Notes under the pieces: model-generated
Told to the model about the DNA's origin: nothing
What the model saw: only the letters and a program-made list of their open reading frames with translations
Databases searched by the model: none
Assembly: GCA_040878185.1 (NCBI GenBank)
Contig: JBBDMS010000059.1
Location: forward strand, 156,040 to 220,039
Length of the DNA stretch: 64,000 bases
Source: JAWXBK01 sp040878185
GTDB lineage: Bacteria > Pseudomonadota > Alphaproteobacteria > Dongiales > Dongiaceae
Direction of reading: 5' to 3'
Shown here: positions 1 to 9,069 of the stretch, piece by piece
How the letters are laid out: the number at the start of each line of letters is the position of its first letter
Position numbering within the stretch: the stretch's first letter is position 1
Translations under genes and position numbers: made by a program

Positions 1-387
1 GCTTTCCTCGCCGTCTGGCGGCATGCGGGAAGCTTCGATCGCCGCCGCGGCACGTCGAAGGCGTGGCTGATCCGCATCCTGCGCAATCAGGCGATCGACG
101 GGCTGCGGCGGCGAGCGCGCGAAGTGGCACTCGATCCGGCCTGGAGCGAGAACCGGGCCGATCCGGACATCGATCTTGAGACGATGGCGGCATCGGGCGA
201 AGAATCGCGGGCATTGCGAGAATGCCTGGAGGAGCTGGAGGCGGCGGCCAGGCGCAGCCTGCTGCTCGCCTATTGGGAGGGATTGACCTACGACGAGGTG
301 GCCGCGCGCATGGCGGCACCCGTCGGAACCGTGAAGAGCTGGATACGGCGAAGTCTGAAGCGCCTGAAACGATGTCTGGAGACATGA
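1..387 (+). CDS. ECF-family RNA polymerase sigma factor, 5' end cut off by the window
   Basis: The frame is open from the first base and ends at TGA 385-387. The visible 128 residues begin inside sigma region 2 (FLAVWRHAGSFD, then AWLIRILRNQAIDGLRRR). They end with a region 4 helix-turn-helix (LTYDEVAARM, GTVKSWIRRSLKRLKRCL). This is the layout of small extracytoplasmic-function sigma factors of the RpoE/SigK type, which direct RNA polymerase to stress promoters. The stop overlaps the ATG of the next gene, an RskA-like anti-sigma factor, so the two form a translationally coupled sigma/anti-sigma pair. The inducing signal cannot be read from the sequence. The N-terminus, with the rest of region 2, lies outside the window. 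Confidence 0.87.
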   Translation, partial: AFLAVWRHAGSFDRRRGTSKAWLIRILRNQAIDGLRRRAREVALDPAWSENRADPDIDLETMAASGEESRALRECLEELEAAARRSLLLAYWEGLTYDEVAARMAAPVGTVKSWIRRSLKRLKRCLET

Positions 388-1148
388 CCGTGCGCGACCC
401 CGACCGGACAGATCGGCTGGCTGGCGAATATACGATCGGCACGATGCGCGGCAACGCGCGGCGGCGCTTCGAGCGGCTGATCGCGCGCGATCCGGACATT
501 GCGGCCCGGGTCGCCGCATGGGAGGCGCGGCTGCAACCGCTGACGAGCGCCGTCGAGCCGGTCGCGCCCGCACACGCCACCTGGCAGCGCATCGAGCGCT
601 CGCTGGACGGTACCCGCGAACGGCGCCCGGTCGGCCTGCTCGCGTTTTTCTTCGCCCGACCCCGGGGCGCGGTGCCGAGCATCGCGAATGCCGGCCTCTG
701 GTACTGTCTGAACTTCTGGCGGAATGCCGGCATCGCCGGTTCGCTGGCGGCGCTGGTTCTGATCGCGGTCGCGATCGCTGATCGGACCTCCGTCGAAACA
801 CCGGCCTTCGTCGCGGTTCTGGAAACCGCCGACGCGCCCGCCGCCCTGCTTGCTTCCTATGATCCCGATGCCGGAACGATCTCGCTGAGCCCGCTGGTGC
901 CGCCCGAGCCGGCCGCCGAACAGGCCTTCGAACTATGGCTGATTGCGCCGGATAGCGCGCCGGAATCGATGGGTCTGGTCACCCGGGGTACCCAGCAATT
1001 CGCGTTGCCGGCCGGGCGCGACAGCCTGCCGCCCGGCAGTATCCTCGCCATCAGCGTCGAGCCGCCGGGCGGTTCGCCGACCGGTCAGGCGACCGGACCG
1101 ATCATCCTCCAGGGCGCATTTCACGCGATCGAAGATCCGGCACCCTGA
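384..1148 (+). CDS. RskA-family anti-sigma factor
   Basis: A 254-residue protein read from the ATG at 384, which overlaps the sigma-factor stop as ATGA; an ATG at 372 is the alternative start. Residues 1-75 resemble the cytoplasmic sigma-binding domain (LAGEYTIGTM, FERLIARDPDIAARVAAWE). One membrane helix lies near residues 113-132 (NAGIAGSLAALVLIAVAIA). The extracytoplasmic domain carries the RskA-type core (QAFELWLIAPDSAPESMGLV). Family knowledge says such proteins hold the partner sigma factor at the inner membrane until a periplasmic signal releases it. There is no CXXC or HXXXC zinc motif, so this is not the ZAS/ChrR type. The overlap with the sigma gene supports the assignment. Confidence 0.82.
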   Translation: MTVRDPDRTDRLAGEYTIGTMRGNARRRFERLIARDPDIAARVAAWEARLQPLTSAVEPVAPAHATWQRIERSLDGTRERRPVGLLAFFFARPRGAVPSIANAGLWYCLNFWRNAGIAGSLAALVLIAVAIADRTSVETPAFVAVLETADAPAALLASYDPDAGTISLSPLVPPEPAAEQAFELWLIAPDSAPESMGLVTRGTQQFALPAGRDSLPPGSILAISVEPPGGSPTGQATGPIILQGAFHAIEDPAP

Positions 1149-1182
1149 CGCCAGCTGCATCCGTTCTGGCCTCCCGTGCGTA

Positions 1183-1218
1183 GGAACGATATCGGCACCG
1201 ATTCCGGCGCCGATATCG
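1183..1218 (+). promoter_or_regulatory. Inverted repeat with a GGAAC box upstream of the ferritin-like gene
   Basis: CGATATCGGC at 1187-1196 is repeated exactly as its reverse complement GCCGATATCG at 1209-1218, with 12 nt between. A GGAAC at 1183-1187 abuts the left arm, and GGAAC is the usual -35 core for ECF sigma factors. The element sits 21 nt before the ferritin-like start codon. It could be an operator, a promoter of the upstream ECF sigma factor, or an RNA hairpin in the leader. No T-run follows, so an intrinsic terminator is unlikely. Confidence 0.35.
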
Positions 1219-1239
1219 AGCCATGCAAGGAGGCCAGTC

Positions 1240-1842
1240 ATGCCCGAACTTTCTGCCATCGCATCTGCCGATCCGTCCCGCACCCTCGCGACACCGCGCC
1301 GCACATTGCTGCTGCGCGGCGGCCAGGCGCTACTCTCCGCCGGTGCCATCGCGCTGCTTGCCGGTTGCGAGTCGGCGATGTCGTCGCGCGCCGCATCTGC
1401 CGATACCATGGCGAACGATGCCGAAATCCTGAACACGGCACTCGGACTCGAGTACGAAGGCATCGCCGCCTATCAGGTCGGTGCCGAAAGCGGCCTTCTG
1501 GAAAAGCCGGTGCTCGATGTGGCGGTGCAGTTTCAGGGACACCACAAGGAACATGCCGACGTGCTGGCGCAGACCGTTGCCAAACTCGGCGGCACCCCGG
1601 TCCTGCCGAAAGCGCAATACAACTTCCCGGTCGACCAGCTGAAGACGCAGGCCGATGTGCTGCGTTTTGCAGCCGGGCTCGAGAAGGGCGCCGCCAGCGC
1701 CTACTACGGCGCTGTGCCGCTGTTCGGGGATTCCGCTCTCGCCCAGGCTGCTGCCAGCATCATGGCCGACGAGGCAATGCACTGGGCGGTGCTGCTGCAT
1801 GTGCTGGGCGAAAATCCGGTGCCGGTCGCATTCGTTTCCTGA
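1240..1842 (+). CDS. Ferritin-like domain lipoprotein
   Basis: A 200-residue protein starting at ATG 1240 behind a strong Shine-Dalgarno (AAGGAGG at 1227-1233). The N-terminus has TPRR followed by a hydrophobic stretch and a lipobox ending LLAGC, which predicts lipidation at Cys43 and an envelope location. The rest is a four-helix ferritin-like fold of the PF13668 kind. E and H residues are spaced for a di-iron site (GLEYEGIAAYQVG, FQGHHKEHADVLA, GLEKGAASAYYGA, MADEAMHWAVLLHVLG). The exact activity is unknown; iron or oxidative-stress handling is an inference. Its place right after an ECF sigma/anti-sigma pair suggests it is a target of that sigma factor. It is co-oriented with the cytochrome c gene downstream. 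Confidence 0.8.
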   Translation: MPELSAIASADPSRTLATPRRTLLLRGGQALLSAGAIALLAGCESAMSSRAASADTMANDAEILNTALGLEYEGIAAYQVGAESGLLEKPVLDVAVQFQGHHKEHADVLAQTVAKLGGTPVLPKAQYNFPVDQLKTQADVLRFAAGLEKGAASAYYGAVPLFGDSALAQAAASIMADEAMHWAVLLHVLGENPVPVAFVS

Positions 1843-1920
1843 CCCTGCAGCGATTTCGCACAATCCGATCGACAGTCCCGCGGTGCGACCCACCGCGGGA
1901 CATTCGCCGGGAGCGACAAT

Positions 1921-2307
1921 ATGATCCGCGCCGCCACAACCCTGTCAGTCGCCCTGCTGGCAATCCTTCCCGCGCTCTTCGCCGAGACCAGGGCCGAATC
2001 CGATGTCGATATCGCCGCCGGCGAAGCGCTATACGAACGCTGCCAGGGCTGTCATTCGATCGACCGCAACCGGATCGGCCCGATGCATCGCGGCCTGTTC
2101 GGGCGCACGGCCGGAACGCTCGAGGGATTTGAATATTCGGAAGCCATGAGAAATTCCGGTATTGTGTGGGACGAGGCAACGCTCGACGCGTTCCTCGAAG
2201 CGCCGCGCAACTACGTGCCGGGCACGAAAATGACCTATGCCGGCGTCAAGGACGCACAGGAGCGGCGCGATCTGATCGCCTATCTGCGCCAGGCGAGCGC
2301 GCCGTGA
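1921..2307 (+). CDS. Class I c-type cytochrome (c2/c550-like)
   Basis: A 128-residue protein with an N-terminal signal peptide (roughly residues 1-25, cleavage near ETRA). It has one haem-attachment motif, CQGCH at residues 41-45, and a distal methionine ligand in GTKMTYAG (Met104). The YERCQGCHSID and GPMHRGLFGR stretches are typical of alphaproteobacterial cytochrome c2 and mitochondrial-type cytochrome c. It should be a soluble periplasmic electron carrier. It follows the ferritin-like gene by 78 nt on the same strand and converges on gltB. Which oxidoreductase it serves cannot be told from the context. Confidence 0.88.
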   Translation: MIRAATTLSVALLAILPALFAETRAESDVDIAAGEALYERCQGCHSIDRNRIGPMHRGLFGRTAGTLEGFEYSEAMRNSGIVWDEATLDAFLEAPRNYVPGTKMTYAGVKDAQERRDLIAYLRQASAP

Positions 2308-2313
2308 CGATCG

Positions 2314-5300
2314 CTACTCCGCCGGCTGGGCGGCAACGCGCGTATCGTTGGGCGGCATGTCGTCGAGCGGCTGTTCGAGGCGTTCGACCATTTCCTTCGG
2401 CACGATCTGCCAGAACCGGGCGCGTTCCAGTTTCCAGTCGTTGAGAAGCTGGGCTGCGAAACGCGACTGCGTTTCCGCGACATGCTCCTCGATCAGGCGG
2501 CGCAATTCCGCCTCCCAATGCGCCGAGGCGAGGCGCTGGTAGATCACGGTGTCGGTGTTGACCGCGCGCGGGAACCATTCGTCCACGTCATAGACGAAGG
2601 CCATGCCGCCGGTCATGCCGGCCGCGAAATTCTCGCCGACCCGGCCGAGCAGCACGGCGGTGCCCGCCGTCATGTATTCGCAGCCGTTCGAGCCGCAGCC
2701 CTCGACCACCGTTTCGGCGCCCGAATTGCGCACCGCAAAGCGCTCGGCCGCCTGCCCCGCCGCGAACAGTTTGCCGGCGGTCGCACCATAGAGAACCGTG
2801 TTGCCGATGATCGTATTCTCGTTGGTGGCGAGCGTCGAAGAGGGCAGCGGCCGCACCACGATCGTGCCGCCCGACAGCCCCTTGCCGACATAGTCGTTGG
2901 CATCGCCCAGCACTTCGAGCTTGAGGCCCTGCACGGCGAAGGCACCGAGCGACTGCCCGGCCGAACCGCGCAGACGCACCGTCACATGGCCGGGCTTGAG
3001 GCCGGTCATGCCGAAGCGGCGCACGATCATCGCGGAGAGGCGCGTGCCGACGGCGCGATGCGTGTTCCGGATATTGTACTGGAGCTGCATCTTTTCGCCG
3101 TCGTCGAACAGGCGGCGCGCATCCTGGATCATCTGCGCATCGAGCGTGTCGGGCACCTCGTTGCGGCCCTCGAGCGTGCAGTAACGCGGCGCATCGCCCG
3201 GATCGGCTTGCGCCAGCAGCGGATTGAGATCGAGATCGTCGAGATGGGCAGCACCCCGGCTCACCTGCTGGAGCAGATCGGTGCGGCCGATCACCTCGTT
3301 CAGCGAACGGCGGCCGAGCGAGGCCAGTATCTCGCGTACCTCTTCCGCCATGAAGCTGAACAGGTTGACGATTTTCTCCGGCGTGCCGGTGAATTTCTGC
3401 CTGAGCTTGGGATCCTGCGAGCAGACGCCGACCGGACAGGTGTTGGAATGACATTGCCGCACCATGATGCAACCCATCGCGACCAGCGATGCCGTGCCGA
3501 CACCGAATTCCTCGGCGCCGAGCAAAGCCGCGATCACCACGTCGCGCCCGGTCTTGATGCCGCCATCGACCCTGAGGCGCACGCGGTGGCGCAGCCGGTT
3601 CAGGGTCAAAACCTGATGCACTTCGGAGAGCCCCATCTCCCACGGCACACCGGCGAACTTGATCGAGGTCTGCGGCGAGGCACCGGTGCCGCCGACATGG
3701 CCGGAGATCAGGATCACGTCCGCTTTCGCCTTCGCGACGCCGGCCGCGATCGTGCCGATGCCGGAGCGCGCGACCAGTTTCACGCAAACCTTCGCATCGG
3801 GATTGATCTGCTTCAGATCGTAGATGAGCTGGGCCAGATCCTCGATCGAGTAGACGTCGTGATGCGGCGGCGGCGAGATCAGCATCACGCCGGGTGTCGA
3901 ATGGCGCAGCTTCGCGATCTCGAGTGTCACCTTGAAACCCGGCAACTGGCCGCCTTCGCCCGGCTTTGCACCCTGGGCTACCTTGATCTCGATCTCGCGG
4001 CAGTTGTTGAGATATTCGGCGGTCACGCCGAAGCGGCCGGAGGCGACCTGCTTGATCGACGAATTTTCGTTGTCGCCATTCGGCTTCGGCCGGAAGCGCG
4101 CCGGATCCTCGCCGCCTTCGCCGGAATCGGACTTGGCGCCGATGCGGTTCATCGCGACGTTCAGCATGCCGTGCGCTTCGGGCGAGAGTGCACCGAGCGA
4201 CATGCCCGGCGTCACGAAGCGCTTGCGGATTTCGGTGATCGATTCGACCTCGTCGACCGAGGCCGGCTCGCGCTTGTGGCGGAAGCCGAGCAGATCGCGC
4301 AGCGCGACCGGCGGCTGCGCGGTGATGCCTTCGCTGAATTTCTTGTAGGTCTGGTAGGACTCGCTGGCGACGGCGGCCTGCAGCGTGTGAATGAGCCCCG
4401 CCTCCCAGGCATGGGTCTCGCCGCCGCGCCGGTAGCGATAGAAGCCGCCGACCGGCAGCGCGATCAGCGCCTCGTCGAAAGCGCGCGCGTGGAGTTCGAG
4501 GATCTTCTGCTGGATGCCGACCATGCCGATGCCGGAAATGCGCGAGGGCATGTTCGGGAAATATTCCGCGACCAGGGTGCGCGAGAGCCCGACCGCCTCG
4601 AACAAAGCGCCGCCGCGATAGGAGCTGACGACCGAGATGCCCATCTTGGACATGATCTTGAGCAGGCCCTGATCGACCGCGACCTTGTAGCGCGCAAGGC
4701 AGGCATCGAGATCGAGCTCACCGAACAGGCCGCGCGCCTGGCGATCGGCGATCGAGGCCTCAGCCAGATAGGCGTTCACCGTCGTCGCACCCACACCGAT
4801 CAGCACGGCGAGATGATGGACGTCGAAACATTCGGCCGAGCGCACATTGAGCGAGGTGAAGGTGCGGAGCTGCTGGCGCAGCAGATGCGTATGCACGGCA
4901 CCGGTCGCGAGGATCATCGGAATCTGCGCACGCGCGCCGCCGACATTCTCGTCGGTCAGGATCACATGCACCGCGCCGCCGCGCACGGCATCCTCGGCCT
5001 GGCGGCGGATGCGCTGGATCGCGTCGCGCAGCGCATGTTCGCCGTCGGCCGGATCGAAATGGCAATCGACCAGCACCGCGCTTTCGCCCATGTGATAGCG
5101 CATCGCCTCATATTCGGCGGTCAGCAGCACCGGCGATTCGAGCTGGAGCAGATGGCACTGCCCCTCGGCCTGATCCATGATGTTGCCGAGATTCCCGAGC
5201 CGGGTCTTGAGCGTCATCACCCGCGCCTCGCGCAGACTGTCGATCGGCGGGTTGGTCACCTGGCTGAAATTCTGCCGGAAGAAATGATGCAGGCCGCGAT

Positions 5301-6879
5301 ACTGCTCGGAGAGCACGGCGATCGGCGTATCGTCGCCCATCGAGCCGACCGCTTCCTTCGCCTCCTCGACCATCGGATGCAGGATCAGCTCGAGATCCTC
5401 CATTGTGATGCCGACCGACGTCTGGCGCCGGCGCAAGGCGTCGCGATCGAGGATCGAGGGCTTGCCCGGTGCTGCGGCGATCAGCGTGTCGAGCATCGTG
5501 ATGTTGCGCACCCAGTCGCCGAACGCGGCGGCGGACGCGAGTTTGTCCATGATCTCGCGATGCTTGTAGAAGCGGCCGTTGGCGAGATCGATCGCGATCA
5601 TCTGCCCGGGACCGACGCGGCCCTTCTCGACGATTTCGGCCTCGTTGAGCTTCACCATGCCGGTTTCGGAACCGGCAACGACCAGCCCGTCCTGCGTGAT
5701 CGCATAGCGCAGCGGACGAAGGCCGTTGCGGTCCATGCCGGCGATCGCCCAGTTGCCGGCGAAGGCGCAGATACCGGCCGGTCCGTCCCACGGCTCCATC
5801 ACCGAGTTGCAGTATGAATAAAGATCGCGATGCGCCTCGGGCATGGTGACGCGATCCGCCCAGGCCTCGGGGATCATCAGCGTCTTGACCATCGGCAGAT
5901 TGCGCCCGACGCCGACCAGCGCCTCGAACACGTTGTCGAGCGCCGCCGAGTCCGAACCGCTCGGCTGGATGACCGGCTTCACGTCCGCCATATGCGCGCC
6001 GTAGGTCGGCGTGTCCATGCGCGTCTCGTGCGCCTTCATCCAGTTGATGTTGCCCTTGAGCGTGTTGATCTCGCCGTTATGCGCGATCACGCGGAAGGGC
6101 TGGGCCAGCGGCCAGGTCGGGAAGGTGTTGGTCGAATAGCGCTGGTGATAGATCGCGAAATTCGAGACGTACCGCTCGTCCAGCAGATCGGGATAGAAGG
6201 CGGTGAGCTGTTCGGCGAGGAACATGCCCTTGTAGATCAGCGAACGGCAGGAGAGCGAACAGATGTAGAGTTCCTTGATCTGCTCGTCCATCGCCGCCTT
6301 CTCGATGCGGCGGCGGATGATGTAGAGATCGTTCTCGAAGGTCTCCTCGTCGACGCCGCGGCTGTTGCAGATCATGATCTGCTCGATCTCGGGCCGCGTC
6401 GCGTTCGCCTTCTCGCCGATCACCTCGATGTTCACCGGCACCTGGCGCCAGCCATAGATCGTGTAGCCGTAGCCGAGAATTTCGCGCTCGACGATGACGC
6501 GGCAGCGCTCCTGCGCCGAGAGATCGGTGCGCGGCAGGAAGACCATGCCGACCGCCAGCCGTTCGCGGCCCGCCGCATGGCCCGAGCGCAGCACGTGCTC
6601 GCGGAAGAAATCCTGCGGTATCTGCAGATGGATGCCGGCGCCGTCGCCGGTCTTGCCGTCGGCATCGACCGCGCCGCGATGCCAGACCGCCTTCAGCGCG
6701 CCGATCGCCGCCAGCACGACCTCGCGCCGCGGCTTGCCGTCGATCGTCGCGACGAGGCCGACGCCGCAGGCGTCATGCTCATCGGCCGGATCGTAGAGCC
6801 CGTTCTTCGCGAGATGCGCGGCGTTCGCCTGCCACAAGGCGGCCTGATCAATGCCGCCGGATTTCTTCTGTCTCGTCAT
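2314..6879 (-). CDS. gltB: Glutamate synthase (NADPH) large subunit
   Basis: A 1,521-residue protein, the usual length for bacterial GltB. It transfers the amide nitrogen of glutamine to 2-oxoglutarate with GltD supplying electrons. The start is ATG at 6879, behind GGAGAAGG. The class II amidotransferase begins at Cys38 (DEHDACGVG) after a 37-residue propeptide. The central domain and the FMN-binding synthase domain follow (GAKSDSGEGGED, GGTGASPQTS). The [3Fe-4S] site is the three cysteines of GCIMVRQCHSNTCPVG. The C-terminal GXGXG beta-helix is present (GQSLGAFAVQGL, EGCGSNGCEYM). The ATG overlaps the stop of the upstream GST gene (ATGA), so gltD, GST and gltB form one transcription unit. 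Confidence 0.97.
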   Translation of the reverse strand: MTRQKKSGGIDQAALWQANAAHLAKNGLYDPADEHDACGVGLVATIDGKPRREVVLAAIGALKAVWHRGAVDADGKTGDGAGIHLQIPQDFFREHVLRSGHAAGRERLAVGMVFLPRTDLSAQERCRVIVEREILGYGYTIYGWRQVPVNIEVIGEKANATRPEIEQIMICNSRGVDEETFENDLYIIRRRIEKAAMDEQIKELYICSLSCRSLIYKGMFLAEQLTAFYPDLLDERYVSNFAIYHQRYSTNTFPTWPLAQPFRVIAHNGEINTLKGNINWMKAHETRMDTPTYGAHMADVKPVIQPSGSDSAALDNVFEALVGVGRNLPMVKTLMIPEAWADRVTMPEAHRDLYSYCNSVMEPWDGPAGICAFAGNWAIAGMDRNGLRPLRYAITQDGLVVAGSETGMVKLNEAEIVEKGRVGPGQMIAIDLANGRFYKHREIMDKLASAAAFGDWVRNITMLDTLIAAAPGKPSILDRDALRRRQTSVGITMEDLELILHPMVEEAKEAVGSMGDDTPIAVLSEQYRGLHHFFRQNFSQVTNPPIDSLREARVMTLKTRLGNLGNIMDQAEGQCHLLQLESPVLLTAEYEAMRYHMGESAVLVDCHFDPADGEHALRDAIQRIRRQAEDAVRGGAVHVILTDENVGGARAQIPMILATGAVHTHLLRQQLRTFTSLNVRSAECFDVHHLAVLIGVGATTVNAYLAEASIADRQARGLFGELDLDACLARYKVAVDQGLLKIMSKMGISVVSSYRGGALFEAVGLSRTLVAEYFPNMPSRISGIGMVGIQQKILELHARAFDEALIALPVGGFYRYRRGGETHAWEAGLIHTLQAAVASESYQTYKKFSEGITAQPPVALRDLLGFRHKREPASVDEVESITEIRKRFVTPGMSLGALSPEAHGMLNVAMNRIGAKSDSGEGGEDPARFRPKPNGDNENSSIKQVASGRFGVTAEYLNNCREIEIKVAQGAKPGEGGQLPGFKVTLEIAKLRHSTPGVMLISPPPHHDVYSIEDLAQLIYDLKQINPDAKVCVKLVARSGIGTIAAGVAKAKADVILISGHVGGTGASPQTSIKFAGVPWEMGLSEVHQVLTLNRLRHRVRLRVDGGIKTGRDVVIAALLGAEEFGVGTASLVAMGCIMVRQCHSNTCPVGVCSQDPKLRQKFTGTPEKIVNLFSFMAEEVREILASLGRRSLNEVIGRTDLLQQVSRGAAHLDDLDLNPLLAQADPGDAPRYCTLEGRNEVPDTLDAQMIQDARRLFDDGEKMQLQYNIRNTHRAVGTRLSAMIVRRFGMTGLKPGHVTVRLRGSAGQSLGAFAVQGLKLEVLGDANDYVGKGLSGGTIVVRPLPSSTLATNENTIIGNTVLYGATAGKLFAAGQAAERFAVRNSGAETVVEGCGSNGCEYMTAGTAVLLGRVGENFAAGMTGGMAFVYDVDEWFPRAVNTDTVIYQRLASAHWEAELRRLIEEHVAETQSRFAAQLLNDWKLERARFWQIVPKEMVERLEQPLDDMPPNDTRVAAQPAE

Positions 6880-7496
6880 GCTGCCTTCTCCGACGCGCCG
6901 GTAATCGGCACATGGCCGGGCTCGGCCGCGATGCGATCGAGCCAGGTCCGGATTGCGCGATAGCGTCCGAGATCGAAGCCGCCCTCGGGCGCGACATGGG
7001 TATAGGCGTAGAGCGCGATGTCGGCGGTGGTGCAGCGTTCGCCGACGAAGAAGCGGCGGCCGGTCAGATGCTGCTCCATCACGTCGAGCGCCTGATAGCC
7101 CTTCGCGACGCGCTGCGGCAGCTCGGCTTCCTGCTGCGGCGTCAGCGCGCCGAGATGCCGCCAGTGGCGCACCACGGCGATATAGGGCTCGTGGCTGTAT
7201 TGCTCGAAGAACATCCATTGCAGCGCGCGGGCGCGCGCGAGCCGCCCGTCCGGCCACAAGGTCGAGCCTTCCGCGAGATAGACGAGGATCGCGTTCGATT
7301 CGGCGAGATGCGTGCCGTCGTCGAGCTCGAGCAGCGGCACGCGGCCGTTCGGGTTCTTCGCGAGATACTCGGGCGTGCGCGTCTGGCCGGTATCGATATC
7401 CATTTCGATGCGCTCGTACGAAATTCCGAGCAAAGCGAGCGCGAGCCGCACCTTGTAGGCGTTGCCGGAGATGGCGCTGTCATAAAGCTTGGGCAT
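6876..7496 (-). CDS. Glutathione S-transferase family protein
   Basis: A 206-residue protein with the standard GST layout. The N-terminal thioredoxin-like domain (MPKLYDSAISGNAYKVRLAL, then the cis-Pro and GSH-binding stretch NGRVPLLELDDGTHLAESNA) runs to about residue 80. A helical C-terminal domain follows (RRFFVGERCTTADIALYAYTH). An early Ser (Ser8) could be the catalytic residue, as in many bacterial GSTs. The gene lies between gltD and gltB: 5 nt separate it from the gltD stop, and its TGA overlaps the gltB ATG. It must therefore be co-expressed with glutamate synthase. Glutathione synthesis needs glutamate, but no direct functional link can be shown from sequence. Confidence 0.92.
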   Translation of the reverse strand: MPKLYDSAISGNAYKVRLALALLGISYERIEMDIDTGQTRTPEYLAKNPNGRVPLLELDDGTHLAESNAILVYLAEGSTLWPDGRLARARALQWMFFEQYSHEPYIAVVRHWRHLGALTPQQEAELPQRVAKGYQALDVMEQHLTGRRFFVGERCTTADIALYAYTHVAPEGGFDLGRYRAIRTWLDRIAAEPGHVPITGASEKAA

Positions 7497-7501
7497 CGCC
7501 G

Positions 7502-8947
7502 CTACTCCGCAGCCTGGGCCATGGGTGCTACCTTCGCCTTGAGGTAGCGATGGATCTGCGCCGCCACGTCGCGCCCGTCGCGCACCGCCCAGACCACGAG
7601 CGAGGCACCGCGCACGATATCGCCGGCGGCGAACACGCCGTCGAGCGAGGTCATCATGCGGCGGTGGTGGATCTTGATCGTGTTCCAGCGCGTGACCTCT
7701 AGCGCAGGCGTGCCGAAATTCGCCGGCAGATCCTCGGGATCGAAGCCGAGCGCCTTGATCACCAGATCGCCCTCGACCGAGAAATTCTCGCCCTCGATCG
7801 CGCGCGGCACCTGGCGGCCGGTCGCATCCGGCACGCCGAGATGGATGCGCTGCGCTTTCACAGCGGCCACGCGCGCGTTCTTCTCGACGAAGGCTTCGGG
7901 CTGGGCGAGCCAGAGAAATTTCACGCCCTCTTCCTCGGCATGGCCGACTTCGCGCAGCGAGCCGGGCATGTTCTCGCGATCGCGCCGATAGAGGCAGGAG
8001 ACCGAGAGCGCGCCCTGACGCACGGCGGTGCGCACGCAATCCATGGCGGTGTCGCCGCCGCCGATCACGACGACGCGGCGGCCGCCGGCATCGAGCAGAC
8101 CCGACTCGAAGTTCGCGACCCGGTCGCCGAGACCCGTGCGATTGGATGCCGTCAGATAGTCGATCGCCTGAACGATACCGCCGGAACCGACACCGGGCGC
8201 CTTGAGCTCGCGCGGCTTGTAGACGCCGGTTGCGATCAGGACCGCATCGTGCCGCGCGCGCAGTTCATCGAAGGAAAGGTCGCGGCCGATTTCGCAATTG
8301 AGATTGAACATGACACCGCCGGCGGCCAGCAGGTCGGCGCGGCGCGTGACGACCTGTTTCTCGAGCTTGAAATTGGGAATGCCATAGATCAACAGACCGC
8401 CGACCCGGTCATACCGGTCATAGACCGTCACCTTGTAGCCGCGGCGGCGCAGTTCTTCCGCCGCCGCAAGGCCGCCCGGCCCGGCACCGATGATGCCGAC
8501 GCTCTGCGCGCGCTCCTGCAGCGGGCGGACCGGTTTCACCCAGCCGCGTTCCCAGGCGGTGTCGGTGATGTATTTCTCGACCGCGCCGATCGTGACGGTG
8601 CCGTGCCCGGCTTGTTCGATGACGCAATTGCCTTCGCAGAGCCGGTCCTGCGGGCAGATGCGGCCGCAGATGTCGGGGAAATTGTTGGTCGAGGCGGCCA
8701 TCTCGTAAGCCTCCTCGAGCCGGCCCTCGGCGGTCAGCTTGAGCCAGTCGGGGATGTTGTTGTGCAGCGGACAATGGACCTGACAGAAGGGCACGCCGCA
8801 TTGCGAGCAGCGCCCGGCCTGCTCGGCGGCGGCCTCGGGATCGAACTCGTCGTAGATCTCGGCAAAATCCGCCCGCCGGTCGGCAGCCTGCCGCTTTTCC
8901 GGCATCGCCTTGGCCAGCGAAACGAACTTGAGAAGGCGGTTCGGCAT
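7502..8947 (-). CDS. gltD: Glutamate synthase small (beta) subunit
   Basis: A 481-residue FAD/NADPH-dependent electron-input subunit of glutamate synthase. The N-terminal cysteine pairs that bind the [4Fe-4S] clusters are clear (CSQCGVPFCQVHC and CGRICPQDRLCEGNC). A first Rossmann fingerprint, GAGPGGLAAAEEL, binds FAD. A second, GGGDTAMD, binds NADPH. The C-terminal DGVFAAGDIVRGASLVVWA closes the flavin site. The start is ATG 8947 with GGGAG upstream. It is the first gene of the gltD - GST - gltB unit, so its upstream region 8948-9249 should carry the unit's promoter. Confidence 0.97.
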   Translation of the reverse strand: MPNRLLKFVSLAKAMPEKRQAADRRADFAEIYDEFDPEAAAEQAGRCSQCGVPFCQVHCPLHNNIPDWLKLTAEGRLEEAYEMAASTNNFPDICGRICPQDRLCEGNCVIEQAGHGTVTIGAVEKYITDTAWERGWVKPVRPLQERAQSVGIIGAGPGGLAAAEELRRRGYKVTVYDRYDRVGGLLIYGIPNFKLEKQVVTRRADLLAAGGVMFNLNCEIGRDLSFDELRARHDAVLIATGVYKPRELKAPGVGSGGIVQAIDYLTASNRTGLGDRVANFESGLLDAGGRRVVVIGGGDTAMDCVRTAVRQGALSVSCLYRRDRENMPGSLREVGHAEEEGVKFLWLAQPEAFVEKNARVAAVKAQRIHLGVPDATGRQVPRAIEGENFSVEGDLVIKALGFDPEDLPANFGTPALEVTRWNTIKIHHRRMMTSLDGVFAAGDIVRGASLVVWAVRDGRDVAAQIHRYLKAKVAPMAQAAE

Positions 8948-8993
8948 CGAGGCGGCTCCCTTACGCTTCGAGATGTCGAGGCCCCGTTCCCCG

Positions 8994-9019
8994 GGCAGGT
9001 TCGGGGGGCAGGTTCGGGG
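8994..9019. repeat. Perfect 13-bp tandem duplication upstream of gltD
   Basis: GGCAGGTTCGGGG occurs twice head to tail (8994-9006 and 9007-9019), 47-72 nt upstream of the gltD start codon. It may be a replication-slippage product or a doubled protein-binding site in the gltD leader. No coding frame explains it. Confidence 0.6.
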
Positions 9020-9069
9020 ATCAGGGGCTCGGGCTATACGCCAATCTTTCCAGCGTTGCGAACGGAAAA

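Noticed and set aside
2482..5817. A very long + strand open frame (about 1,100 codons) opposite gltB
   Set aside because: It is rich in His, Arg and Asp from reverse-complement codons of a GC-rich gene, and gltB on the other strand is complete with all expected motifs.
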